Below, one piece after another: positions 18,331 through 31,800 of a stretch of DNA of 64,000 nucleotides. This stretch comes from Enoplosus armatus. Taxonomy: Eukaryota > Chordata > Actinopteri > Centrarchiformes > Enoplosidae. Numbering within the stretch: position 1 is the first letter of the stretch; the number at the start of each line of letters is the position of its first letter. The notes under the pieces were generated by a model that worked only from the letters and a program-made list of their open reading frames with translations, did no database searches and had not been told where the DNA came from. The position numbers and the translations under genes are program-made. The stretch lies in contig NC_092180.1 in NCBI RefSeq assembly GCF_043641665.1, forward strand, positions 28,374,054 through 28,438,053. Reading direction: 5' to 3'.

Positions 18331-18907
18331 AAAATCCCTGACGTGAACGTCAAGCCAGAAAACAAGATCAGTAGTAGGAGTGTGGGTGTTTAGTTCTTTA
18401 CACGAGAGGCTGAAATTGTTTTAGGAGCAGTGTGAATCCCAGCTGGTGTGAGGTAGTTCTAGCTGTGGGAAAGGAAAGCCTTTCTGTGAGGTTTTGGACT
18501 GAGGTGATGTGACTGATTAGACACCACGACCTCGCCTCACCTCACCTGTGTCCAATGTTAGCAAGAGCTAAAGTTGTGCCCTCCGAAATGTCAAACTGTC
18601 ATCAAAATGTTGACCTTTTGACCATTTGCTTAGAATGTGCAGGTGTAAATATTCAAAGAGTGAAATGTGTTTTTTTGTTTGTGTTTTTTTTGGTCATTCC
18701 CATTCCCACGGGATCAATAAGAATGTCGATGCAAGTGTTCGTAATGCAGAAATATAATTTTAATAATAATCATCCAAGAAATCCTCAGCAGAAGAAAGTA
18801 TACATAACATTAGTATGTGGTGACACACATTGGGCTATAAATAATAAAATGTGGTAAGAAAAAGAAGATGTAAGGTTTCAGTCTAGCGTAAAGCGGTAAT
18901 TCCTCGG

Positions 18908-20466
18908 TCAGCGTCTCCTGCGGCGCTGCGGTTTGGACGTCGTCCCGTCAACGCACTCTGCTTTGTTGCAGCGGCACGTCTCCACTGCGGTGTAGCTGTG
19001 CTGGACCTTGGAGCCGTCGGCGCAGACCAGCTCCACCTGCTTCTGACTGGTGATGGCCTCTTGGCAACACTCACACTGGTGCATCATCATGTTTGCTGTA
19101 GCGGAATACCTGCACACACACACACACAAGAGACAACAGCTCATTCAATAGTCGAACATAAAAGGGGTCTGCATTGCTATCTTATTTGGGGTTTTGTGTC
19201 AAAATCTAGTTTTAAGATCTTCATTTAGTTTACATTGTGCTCACATGGTGCTTATTGCTCATTAGAGTTCCACATTGGCAAATGTTTGCCCTGAGGCTTC
19301 CAAACAGGTCAATCTCGCAAAAAGTGGCGCAATGTTCAAATCTAGGGCGAAGACACCCAACCAATACATGTGTGCAAATGTGCCAAAAACTTTGGGTGAG
19401 CATTGCTGTGGATCATCATATTAAATGATGCCATTAGGACACGCAGTTGCTACTACTCAAGTGACACCAATACCGTGTGTGTAGTGCACAGTGCGCACAT
19501 GGACTGCAGCAGGCTGACAGCCACCCGAGAAAAAAACGAGGGCCCAGTCATGAAACCGAATTCCACCTGAGATAAGTGAGCTTCAAATGACGCTGAAAAC
19601 CTTTGCAAACTTAGTCGAACTCCCAAATTTGGGGCTGAAGTAGACTCACATGGACGAGCTTCCGCAGTGTCCAACGCAGGACGTGATGTTCACCGGCTGC
19701 GCGCTCTTACAGCCGCCCACCTCCAAGACTGTCTGCTCACTCTGGGCCTCACAGACGCTCCGGATCTTGCCTGGAACGCACATCAGCCGTTAGGCTCTTA
19801 ACAATGGCACATGATGCGCAGCTTTTGTCCCCCTAAGTCAACTTTGCATTCTTAAAATGTATTCATGATTCGGTAGTTATCATTTGAATATTGCGTCTCC
19901 GCTAACTTACAGGTTTTGCAGCATCCATTCGCGTCAGTTGTCTCAGTGCCCTGGGGGAGTAAGACACAGGTCATGTTGTGTGTTAGACATGGACAGTGTG
20001 CGGGGAGGTAGGGGACAGGGGACAGGGGTATCGGTTGCAGAGGCTTGACAAACTCACAGGTTCACAGTCCAAGGGGTTGAAGGGAGGACAAGTGGTCTTG
20101 GTCTCCTTGGTAACAGGCTGTCCGTTAATGTTTTCACAGGTATACTGCACACATTTGTCATTAACGGGAACAAAAGTGCTGTTGACCTGTACCAAAAGGG
20201 AAAAGCACATTTCAGATATCCAACAAAGAGATAATCCTTCATCCATATATATATATATATATATATATATATGGATTATTAATTGGTAGAATGAACTATC
20301 TTGCTACAGCTAACATGCCTTTTATGTAATGTGAGGAAACACTCACATTACAACACACAGTACTGACCTCAATGGTATACGTTGTGTTGTCAGGTGTGGT
20401 GAAGATACAGCTCTTCTGAACACACATACCGCAGCACTTGCCAGGTACAGTCTGATACTCATGACC
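18908..20466 (-). CDS. Mucin exons 41-45: last VWC-type module and C-terminal cystine knot
   Basis: Exons 20368-20466, 20058-20186, 19911-19950, 19650-19770 and 18908-19109. They encode [40 protein letters not shown], then the [59 protein letters not shown] and [16 protein letters not shown]. The CTCK makes the disulfide dimer in the ER. The protein ends [11 protein letters not shown] and TGA (18908-18910 on the - strand). The last acceptor is built on a TG repeat instead of a normal pyrimidine tract. Confidence 0.95.
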
Positions 20467-22799
20467 CTGGAGACAAAGTGTGAGAGAGTAAGGGACAGGG
20501 GAAAAAAGAGGAAACTCCTTTTTGTAATGTTAGTGTGTGTTGTTATGTCCTGTGAGTGAGCTTACTTCAGAGCAGTTTGTGTTGCAGACAACAGGTGTGC
20601 AGGTAATGATGTTCAGCTTGGTGACGGGATCCACTCTTGGGCCACAGTAACACTCCTGGCAGGGCCCGGGTTTGAAAGCCTCCTCTATAGGTTGTCCCGT
20701 TCCTGATGGCGCTGTTGTTCTTCCTGATGGTTGTCCCGCTCCTGATGGCACTGTTGTTCTTCCTGATGGTTGTCCCGCTCCTGATGCCGCTGTTGTTCCT
20801 GATGGTTGTCCTGCCCCTGATGCCGCTGTTGTTCCTGATGGTTGTCCCGCTCCTGATGCCGCTGTTGTTCCTGATGGTTGTCCTGCCCCTGATGCCGCTG
20901 TTGTTCCTGATGGTTGTCCCGCCCCTGATGGCACTGTTGTTCTTCCTGATGGTTGTCCCGCTCCTGATGCCGCTGTTGTTCCTGATGGTTGTCCTGCCCC
21001 TGATGCCGCTGTTGTTCCTGATGGTTGTCCTGCCCCTGATGCCGCTGTTGTTCCTGATGGTTGACCCGCTCCTGATGCCGCTGTTGTTCCTGATGGTTGT
21101 CCTGCCCCTGATGCCGCTGTTGTTCCTGATGGTTGTCCCGCTCCTGATGCCGCTGTTGTTCCTGATGGTTGTCCTGCCCCTGATGCCGCTGTTGTTCCTG
21201 ATGGTTGACCCGCTCCTGATGCCACTGTTGTTCCTGATGGTTGTCCTGCCCCTGATGCCGCTGTTGTTCCTGATGGTTGTCCTGCCCCTGATGCCGCTGT
21301 TGTTCCTGATGGTTGTCCCGCCCCTGATGGCACTGTTGTTCTTCCTGATGGTTGTCCCGCTCCTGATGCCGCTGTTGTTCCTGATGGTTGTCCTGCCCCT
21401 GATGCCGCTGTTGTTCCTGATGGTTGTCCCGCTCCTGATGCCGCTGTTGTTCCTGATGGTTGTCCTGCCCCTGATGCCGCTGTTGTTCCTGATGGTTGAC
21501 CCGCTCCTGATGCCACTGTTGTTCCTGATGGTTGTCCTGCCCCTGATGCCGCTGTTGTTCCTGATGGTTGTCCCGCCCCTGATGGCACTGTTGTTCTTCC
21601 TGATGGTTGTCCCGCTCCTGATGCCGCTGTTGTTCCTGATGGTTTTCCCGCCCCTGATGGCACTGTTGTTCTTCCTGATGGTTGTCCCGCTCCTGATGCC
21701 GCTGTTGTTCCTGATGGTTGACCCGCTCCTGATGCCGCTGTTGTTCCTGATGGTTGTCCCGCCCCTGATGGCACTGTTGTTCTTCCTGATGGTTGTCCTG
21801 GTCCTGATGGCGCTGCTGTTGTTCTTCCTGATGGTTGTCCTGGTCCTGATGGCGCTGCTGTTGTTCTTCCTGATGGTTGTCCTGGTCCTGATGGCGCAGT
21901 TGTTACTAATAGTTGTTGTTGTGGTGTTGATGGTGCTTCTATTGGTGGTTCTGATGTCTCTGTTGTTGGTATCTTGGCACCAGGCTACAGAATACACATT
22001 GATCAACGATTTACTCTCAATTCAGTAAGCTGAGGAAGCTTTCACACCTGTACTTCAGTTCACTTGTTTTGGATCAATGAAAAAATTCAGATTCATTGTT
22101 GCCTTTTTGTCTGTTTCATGTACACACTGATCGAGTGTAATATGTAATACATATGTATATGAAGTCCTATTGACTGACAGGTAACTCATTCCATGGAAAG
22201 TTCTGGTGACTGTAATACTCCATCATCAATGTTTTGTGGACCCACTGGTAAAACAAACATTTATTCTTGTGACTGACAGGCACCTTATGTGTTTATTTTC
22301 TTTTTCTGGCGTCACAAAGAGCTGATGAGGTAATAAGTGGCTATGGGTATTACTGAAAACAACAACTGGACCTTATATGGCATAAATAAGAACAAACGGC
22401 TAGAAAAGGGATTCCTTTTTACTTTCTGATGTATCAGGGAAAACCACATGACGACGCTCATACAGGTCACCACGCTTAAATAATTAGATTAGTCATATAG
22501 ACGCGAGGAGATCGCTTCCTTCACAGTTCCCACAAAGAGCGTAAATTTAATAGCAGTTTAACCTTTGAATTCATGCTGAAATAATGTATCTACTTCCTTG
22601 TCCTGTGTTTGGTACAGCTGCACCAGGAACAAACTGCATCAGAGTTCGCTCAGAAGCCACCTATTCAAGTGGCCTTCGTGCAGTTGTTTAGTCCACACCA
22701 GAGTTTGAACAGTTAGGCTGAATTCACACCAAATCAGGCGTTCAGTCCTCCCATGCATTTGAATGTGGGTAGTGTGTTTATGCTGTGACAGTGGGGTGG

Positions 22800-22831
<32 letters not shown>

Positions 22832-25800
22832 GCTCAGGCCTGTGCTGATCGCCGCAACGCCTGATTTGGTGTGAAAGCACCCTGAAGTTGCACTGGGCCC
22901 TGTCTATCCTCTTTTAGGAAGAAGAAATCGAGAACCGCTTCCAAGTGAACTCCACGGCTGCGGCACTGCGACGTACACTATGTGAAAGTAATGGGACGTG
23001 TAAGCGATCTCTCTGCTCATCATGGCAACTATCAAGAAAACCATCTCCTCTATAATTTTGCATGAGCGTTTGGTAACCATAGTAACACACGTGCACATCA
23101 ACATGTGATGATGTGCGCATGAGATTTTCCCTGATGCATCGGAAAGTGAAAAGGGTTAAAACAGAGAGGTGTGTTTGTGCACTAATCTGTGTATGTTGGA
23201 ATGCTCTGTGATACTAACAAACCATCATTCTCATCCGGTTTCTACCTGTCAGTCATTGTTAGTGACAGGTGGGGTTCTCAGTCGGTCTTGATAACGCTTG
23301 TCACCGCCTATTTCTTTGTGAAGTAAAAGGACGCACAACAGGCAGCAAGGTCAAGGGAATATGTTTGTTTTGCTTGATAGTTCCTGTATGTTCAAGCCTG
23401 CTGTGCTTCTAACTGGCTTCCTGCCTTTGCCCTGTTGGATTTGTCAGCCTGCTTGGACTGCCGAACTTTAAGCCTGTGTCTGTATTTTGATCCTCCTCCC
23501 ATGTTGTACCTGAACCTTGACGGATATATTGATACCTGGAGTTTGGACTGTGCGCTTACCTTGTACTCATTCATGTTGTAGACGCATACACCTTTAGGAA
23601 CTGCAAAGACAAAAGACACGAGTTAAGTTACCATTGACACTATCTCATTAGATGAGTAATGTAGATGTGTGCTCAGTCTATCTCTGTACTGCAGACAAAC
23701 AAATCGTTACTGATCCTCTATAAATGTAATTCTAGGTAAGACAGTAAACAAGCATTCCCCCCCCCCAAAAAAAACTTGTTTTGTTTTGAAAAGCCCTGAT
23801 GTGAGGATTAATTGTTTCTGGTTTAATTCTCTTTCAATAAACTGTCAACAAATATCAAAATGTAGAAATCACCGTTCCTCCTTTCAAGACTAAATCGCTG
23901 AACTTAAGCCTGGTCGGCATGTTTCTTTTTACTGATACTGCCTTCCCGTAACCCCAAAATGCATCACAAATCAGCTGCACATGCAGCTTGTATTGTACAA
24001 ATGTCTTCCTTCACATCTAACGCTGTCTTCAGTCAGCTGAAATTAGTCAGAAGGCCAGTAGTAAATCTATTTCTCTGGAAAGTGTAGTCATTCATGATAG
24101 ATATAAATAGGAAACTGACAACGCAACAAAGCAGCTGAAACAAGGACCTTTCCTAAACCACCTGTAACTTTTTTTCATTACTTTTTGTCTTTGTGATGAA
24201 GTCATAAAGGTTCCTTCATTGTTCTTTTGTCGAAAAATGGTCTCGCAAATGAAAATCCACCAATCTCTGTACAGCGGTCAGCCAATTCAGTTGTTGTTAT
24301 AGTTATTATCATCCATATGGGTGACAGTAGCAAACATCACCAGGGTGAAAAAAAAAAAAAAAAAGAAAGTTACCAACCAGCATCGGTAACACTGAAACCT
24401 AAGAATCCACCCGTATTCAAACAGTTTTCTTATTGCTGCTTGCAGCTACATTTTATGTTGGCGCTAATTTCTGTTTGTTTATCTGCTTTGTTAGCAACAA
24501 ACCTCCTACAAGCTCACTGCGGTATGCCTCCCTCAGCACATACAGTACAGCATTACACGTTGCGCGCCAACAGATAACACTGCGTTGATAGACCAGAGTC
24601 ACATACCACACTTGTAGGATTGGCAGCAGGTGCCGTTGGTGGTGCTGAGTTGGAAGCCCAGCGGGCAGGTGGTGGGAGCGGGACACAGGTTTACGTTGCA
24701 TTCTGTTGGAGACAAAAGGATGGAATGATTATCAGTGCGTGAATGTGGAGATTAGCCTCGTTTTGCCTCGGAAGCAGTTGGGGGGGGTTAAAGGTCTTGC
24801 TCCTCGGCTCCTGGTAATGTGGGAGGGGCAGCCGCTTGGGATTGAACCAGTGACCTCCGAGTCACAAGTCGATGGATTTCTTCTGTCCCTAATAACTCTC
24901 TCCCGTCTGAAACCAGCTTGTAAAGTCTATATACAAAACTATATAAAAACAGCCAACATTTTGACCTTAAGCCTGCTTCTGAATAAGCGTAAGATTTAGA
25001 CCTGGTCTTAGCAAGAAGAAGGCTTAAGCCTAGATGGTGCAACCGGCGCAACTATTATGCCACGTTACGACCGACTTGGCTTTGGACCAGCCGTATGCCC
25101 TGTTGGTGCAACCGGCCCCAGGTGGAGATTCAGGCATATTATATTTCACACCAATCACATGAAAATGTAAAATGTAATTTTACCGAATCACATGTAGCTC
25201 TACAACACACTACAACTGACCACATGACTGTGTTGTGCAGCAGCCGTCGGTCTTGTTGACCAGCTCCTGGCCAGACCCGCTGCAGTTGGGGCTCTGTATT
25301 GATGGGCACTCGACAGGCTGACACTGGATGCTCATGGAGTCCTTGTTGCACTCGCAGGTGTTGCAGTCACTTGTCCAGGTGTCACCAGGCTGGTGAAGAG
25401 AAAAGGAACTGGTTCAGACACACAGCTCATGCTTTGAAGGCGTACGTGAGTGCACGTTGTCAGGCAGAGTTCTCACCTCTTTGGGTTTGCCATCAGGTCC
25501 GACACAACCTGAAATTCAAGCGGAAACAAACGTTTGTGGATTTCTGTGAGAAGCATGCCATGACCCAGTCAGACTGAGTTGTGTATAGGAATCTCCTCTT
25601 ACCACAGGTGGCAACACACGTGTCGTAGACTGTGTTGAATAAGGTGGTGCCACGAGGACAGAAGCAACCCTCCTTAGTGTAGTTAGTGGATGCCTCACTA
25701 TCGGCTTGGAACTTCTTGTTGTATCTAAATGTCAGAAATTGAATCGTCGGTTATTACATTGGCGATAGTGGCTGAGAGTGGAAACCTTTGCTAGTGATGA

Positions 25801-28800
25801 CGTTCAGAATACGTCTTCATGGTTGTAATCGAGTCTCTGTCTCTGATCAGTTTTTCGCTTTCGACCCGGACGTCAAACATTGTCTCTGTCTCTGATCAGT
25901 TTTTCGCTTTCGACCTGGACGTCAAACATTGTTCAAGTCGATGCTTCAATGGCAGCAGAAATGTGAGCATATGAACCGGGTAGGTGGTGTGTAAATGTTA
26001 AAATACCTAAAAAAAAAAACCCAACGACAACACTAAAAGCATCATACTGTTGACATACTTTACCTGTCATTGCATGTAGGCTCTACAGTGGGGCCACAGG
26101 CCATGTACACTTTGTTACTCGGACACTCGTGCTCTGTAAGACGGAGACATGTACATGTTTTACACATTTTTCAGAACTTCAAGCAACAACTGTAGTATGG
26201 TACACTATTGACTGTATATGTCTCACCGCACTGCCCATTGGTGGCATTCCTCCAGTCAATACAGACTCCTGCATTAGAGCACTGAGTGGCATAGGCCTCC
26301 AGGCTGGAGCAGGTTTTGTTGCCACTGTTGCATATGTCAGACACACAGGACGTCACATATGGTGCTGGGGCTATGGCTGTGTGGCACGGCGCAAACACAC
26401 TAGAGGGGACAAACAAGCCAGGACAGCATGTCAGGAAAAGTGATCGATCGACTTTGCATGCAAACCTCTGTTGAGTTAGGTAGGGTAATATAGGTTGTTT
26501 ATATATTTAATAAACGGCTAATACCGTGTGTACCAGATGCCTCCTACTCCACAGCGGTAAATAGTCTACACCTGAACCACCAGGTGCCTGGTCCAGAATT
26601 TAAAGGGACAAATTATTTTCACCCAACATCCAATTTGTATTTGGTGTGATTTGTTCCAATAATTTCATTAACTCTCAACACAGTCTCCTTCATTTACTGT
26701 CTAAAGTCAGTTTCTGTTTGAACACTTTCAACTATAAGCCCTGCTGCTGTGACGCATTTTTTTTTTCCAAGTAGCTGATACATACACATCCATTTTTTGC
26801 TCTTGTTCTCAATATGAAATAACATACACATATACATATAAATGCGATACATCAATTAACTGCTGCCAAAGCTGGTACTGGTATTACAGTTCCTGTAATG
26901 ATCCTACACTACACTACCATACAGCTCCAAGTACCTAACCCACAATGCCCCAACATTTTGTTAACATTTGTAACAAATTTTTTTTACGCATAATCAGAAA
27001 ACGCTTCATTTAAAAAAAAAAAAAGACGATAGAAAAAAAAATTGCAGTTACTCCCCAAAATGTGCCATAATTCACGGCATTTATGTACTTTACTGTGGAA
27101 GAGTAAAAGTACTTTTTTTGTGCCTGTGTTGAAAACCAGCTAACAGGATAGACACATAATTAGCAAAACACAAAGGTACTTTTTACAATGTGTTGAACTG
27201 CACCTCAAAGCAACGCATGAGCCTAAGAGAATGAAGAGGTTTCTGAATGTTTCGCGGTGCCCTTCACCTGCTGGTCAGGAGATCACAGATGGCAGGTTTG
27301 CACACAGGCTTCGTTGTTGAGTAGAGTGGTTTGGAAGTGACTGTGGTGGTCGCTTTAGTTGGTGGGGTTGTGGGGGTGACACAGGCTGTACCTGGGACAC
27401 GCCACTGGTCCGCAGAGTCCGAGCAGCTCTCCACCTGGCCGTTTGGAGAACGGCAGTCGTTGGTCTGGGAGTTGTCGCAGGTCCCTGGAAAAGGAGAGGC
27501 AGCGGGATGAAGCCAGCTGTACAGCGCTGCTCTGAAGACACGTCGTGGGCAGTGGCACTATTAATGTGTTCTAATTGTTTAGAAAATATGCAAAACAACA
27601 AAGTGGACTTCTAGTACAAATACTGACGCCGCTAAAGTTAGTAGGACTTGAAGCTGGAGGAGCAGAACACATGGAACAGAACAGGTAACCATTATGTGGG
27701 AACTTTAGGGGAGTCGACTATGCCAATGATCAAATCTCACAAACGCGCCCATCCTCACAAACTGGTGGCACTTATGGTCATAAACAAGTGATTTGTGACA
27801 AGTTTGTGCACTTTGGTGAATCTGACTTGGGACACTTGTACAACCCCAGAGAAACAAGGGAAGAACTTTGGGACGAGAAATTGGAATTCGAAGATCTCCT
27901 TGCATGGGGCCCATTGTCTCTTTTAGCAGTGCCATGCTGTTGACTTACATTTAAACTTTAGTTTAGCCTTCCAGATCAGTGGTTCACAACCTTTTTCTTA
28001 AGGGACCCCTATTTTACCAATGTACATACACTGACGACCCCCACCCACATACAATTACAAAAAACTTACAAGTTGCATTATATTCATTGCATAAAAAACA
28101 TAAAAAAAACACTAACACAGAACAATTAACTGTACAATTAACCTAAATAGTGAATTTAATACCTGCAGGAATTTTGTGTAAAACTAGCAATTTGTATAAC
28201 ATTCTATTTCATGTGGATATTGCAATGTACGGTTTTGCCTTGCATTTCAAGGAACACAATTCTATGTATCTGTGTTATTATTTTCTATTAGTCTAGTTTA
28301 ATAATAGTCCAAGTAGCCTGGCTTTACAATAAATAAATAAAGATATAAACTTCGAAAATAACCCTCAATTAAATACATGTGTATTATATTTCATATATAT
28401 AAAAATTCTTACCCCCTTAAAATCAAGAGGGCTTCACTACCCACCACCCCGCCCCCCCCCCCCGTGGAGCTTTGCCGACCCATGACGGGGGTCGGGACCA
28501 CTGTTCTAGACTCAAGTGCCCACCTGTAGGACTTACTAGTTTCTTCCTGTCTCTTATGAATTATGAAGAGCCTTCCTGTACTTCCGATCATTCTGGTTGC
28601 ACCAGGTCTGTGAGTCTAACTGCAGGTTGTGTAAGTGGTGGTTTCACCCCATGATTTGGCTACTGAGGGTCACTAAATAGGGTTAGGGTACGGATCAGGG
28701 GTTAAGTGCTCTGGTAACTCACCACACTGTCCCTCAGTGTTCCCACCAAAGAGGGATGAAGGAAGGTCAATGCTGAATGAGGAGCCACTATAGATGATTT

Positions 28801-31800
28801 TTGCGCCGATCTCCGGTATCTCCAAGGTGATCACCATATCTGTGCTCGTGAGGCGCAGGACAGAGTTTCTGTAGGCTGGATAGATGCGTTTCAGATTCAC
28901 ATACACCTGCAGGATGAGGAGACAAAGCACATCGGAGAAGACCGTGAACCAAGCACGGCAGCACTTCCAACTCCAACTGTATGCGCAAAGTGTAAAGTGG
29001 TTAATGCATCACGCCACTGAATCGCCGCTTACCACATTAGCTGCTGTTCCCTCAGTCTTCAGCTGAGTCAAAACGACCTTGTAGGATTGGTATGTGACTA
29101 TGAGAGCCTGGGGGCAGAATGTGCTGTCTGAAGGATCACAGTCACTGTTATCCACGATAACAATCAGGTTATATTTAGGAATGATCTCTTTGACCAGGTA
29201 GTAAGAGCAGTTCTCGTTGAAACTGTATGATTTTCCATCAAACGTCATGTAGTGGGATTCACCCCAGACGCTGCACACACCTGCAAGACAACAAGAGCCA
29301 TTTTTATGATTACAATAAAATAAATGGACATAAACGGACACACCAGGCTGGAGTCTCAGATTTTGCGGAGTTGCAATTTTAGCCTCATAGGTATATAAAA
29401 AAAACTCTAGAACTAAAAAACGAAAAAAATTAAGCAATTAGGCTAGAATTAATGAACATATTTACTGATTACTGTGACACACACATGAAGAGTGGACGGG
29501 AAACTTGGATTTGAATCAATCAATCAAATGTGAAATCCCATGAACATGTTTGTTTTTGTCTCCTGATGTATAAATAATAGGCGGAAGATTACAATATCAT
29601 TTTATTATATGATAATATTTTTGATTCTCTCAGGTAGGGCAGCCAAAGTCAATGTTTCGTTATCACTACGTTGTTTTCTGAGCTTGGCGATCTCATAGAA
29701 ATCTCACTGCTGAGCGGCGCCTATGAGCTCTCCTTCACTCATAGAATGCATCAGGATGCATCTACTCATATAAAATTCAAAAGTGGCAAACTGTATTGAG
29801 AGGTTACATTTACATTACATTTTCAACTTACATTCACATTCGTAGTGGAAGCAGCATCCGTCATCGTCATAGATCTTGACAGCTTTGCGTCCATTGGCAC
29901 AGATTGGTTGTGTTGCTGTGGGACAGGGGGTAGGTGTCTCCGTGACCTTGCCATTGGTGCAGTTAGCTGTGGTGCAGTTGTTAACCTTCCAGGTCTCTCC
30001 ATTCTGGATGGGGATCGAGAAGGAGTGAGTCACGCCGGAAACCAACGGAAAACAATAACGCGTGATTCAACTATTTGAGATGGAGGGCTCTATTTTCTCC
30101 GCCACGCCCAGTGTGTTGGGACGTGCCAAGAGCATTTTTGGAATTTTGGAGCCAGGCTCGTCTGGCGCACCTGTGGCACACTTAAATATGGGCTGAGACA
30201 TGAAAAATGACACCATACATTATAGGTGGGCATGTTAAAGGCTCTGACAATCATGGCCAACCGCATTCTCTGCTTTCACCCCCTTTGAAGATCGGGTTCT
30301 CTCCATCATGAATGACAGATAGTTTGGGAATCCTGTGGAGAGTAACTTTTTAATCCCTATTACTGGATTACACGCCATTGGGCAAAAAGTCCTACATTTA
30401 AGGAATTAATTCCGTCTGCTTTCAACGCCATGTCTCAATATAATAGATGACTCTTAGGCTGACTTTAGTCCCACCCAAATTGATCATCTTGTTGATAGTG
30501 CTGCAGGCTCGCTACCAATGACACTTGACTCTATTGACCCTCTAAAAAAGAAGATAATAAAACAAGGAAAGTTAGCTCTATGGTATAACCCCCAAACCCG
30601 CAAATTAAAGCAAATATTGTGGAAACTTGACAGGACGTGGTGTTCCGCCAATCTGGAAGAATCAACTTTTAGTATGGCAAGGATTTTCAGTCAGGTTTCA
30701 GAGCGCATCATAATGCTGACAACACTGGTGAAAGTTACAAATGACCTTCTGATTGCATCAGACAAAGGACTTGTCTCTGTTCTTGTCTTGTTAGATCATA
30801 AGTGCCGCATTCGACACCACTGACCACCACGTCCTATTACAGAGACTGGAACATTTAATTGGCATCAAAGGAACCGTACTAAACTGGTTTAAGTCCTATT
30901 TATCAGATTGATCTCCGTTTGTACACGTTAGCGATGAATCCTCCATGCACGCCAAAATTAGTCATGGAGTTCCACAAGATTCTGTGCTTGGACCAATACT
31001 ATTCACCTTATGTATTCAGTCCGGTTCTGTTCAAGGTTTCTGCTTGTTAAAAGGAAGTTTTTCCTTGCCGCTGTCGCCAAGTGCTTGCTCATGGTGGGGC
31101 TACACCTGCTCTATATGTAGTAAGTGTCATGAGATGACTTTTGTTGTTATTTGGCGCTATATAAATAAAAAATGAATGAATTGAATAAAATGAGAGTAGA
31201 ATTTAAAATGTGGTCTAGTATTTTCTTTTTTTTTCAATTTCTGAAATTATCTTTAGTTTAGATCGATTAGATTTAAATTGGTTTACACGCAAAAATAATT
31301 GTGAATTTTTAAAATAACTCACCACTATAAAATTAAACCTGAACAATCTCTATGGCATCATGTTGCTCAATCACACCAAACTGGCGCAGTTGAGGATATA
31401 ACCTCGCTGGACACAAAGCAGCTACCTGTGAAATACAATGCTTGAAGCATTTTGGAAACACAATCATGAATAAAATCACATTTGATCTATATCACACCTT
31501 TCTTGGTGGATTCACATCATTGCAGTCCAGGGTAGTTGTAGATGGGGTTGTTGATGGAGCGGAAGTAGAGCTGGGAATAGTTGTGATGGGAGGAATTGAG
31601 CTTGAAATAGTGGTAGGACGTGCGGTTGTGCTGGGTATCGGTGTTATGGGACATGGAGTGGCTTGTGTTTCGACTTTACAAGATGCATTGCAATATGCAA
31701 CATAACACCATCCTAAGCCATCAGTGACATTGTACACCAAGTCTCCTGTGAAAATCAGAGTGGACATCAAAGTTCAGTGCACAACATTAAAGAGTTGCTG

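Larger units (their letters stand above)
16345..18907. other. Shared 3' region of convergent tollip and mucin genes
   Basis: 2.56 kb between the two stop codons. It contains the tollip 3' UTR with a CA tract at 16385-16409, a palindromic MITE-like element (17473-17862), a 16-G run near 17941-17956, and candidate poly(A) signals for both strands. No coding sequence is seen. Confidence 0.7.

Noticed and set aside
20690..21910. CRISPR-like regular repeat array
   Set aside because: Units are contiguous coding repeats without unique spacers, inside a vertebrate mucin exon.
20567..22028. Other open frames across the 36/39-bp array, including a hydrophobic + strand frame of 440 codons and a second - strand frame of 479 codons
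   Set aside because: Unit lengths divisible by three keep several frames open. Only the frame giving [12 protein letters not shown] joins in phase to both neighbouring exons.
30518..30823. A 101-codon + strand frame as a possible gene
   Set aside because: Its sequence is that of an L2-type LINE segment with frameshifts downstream.
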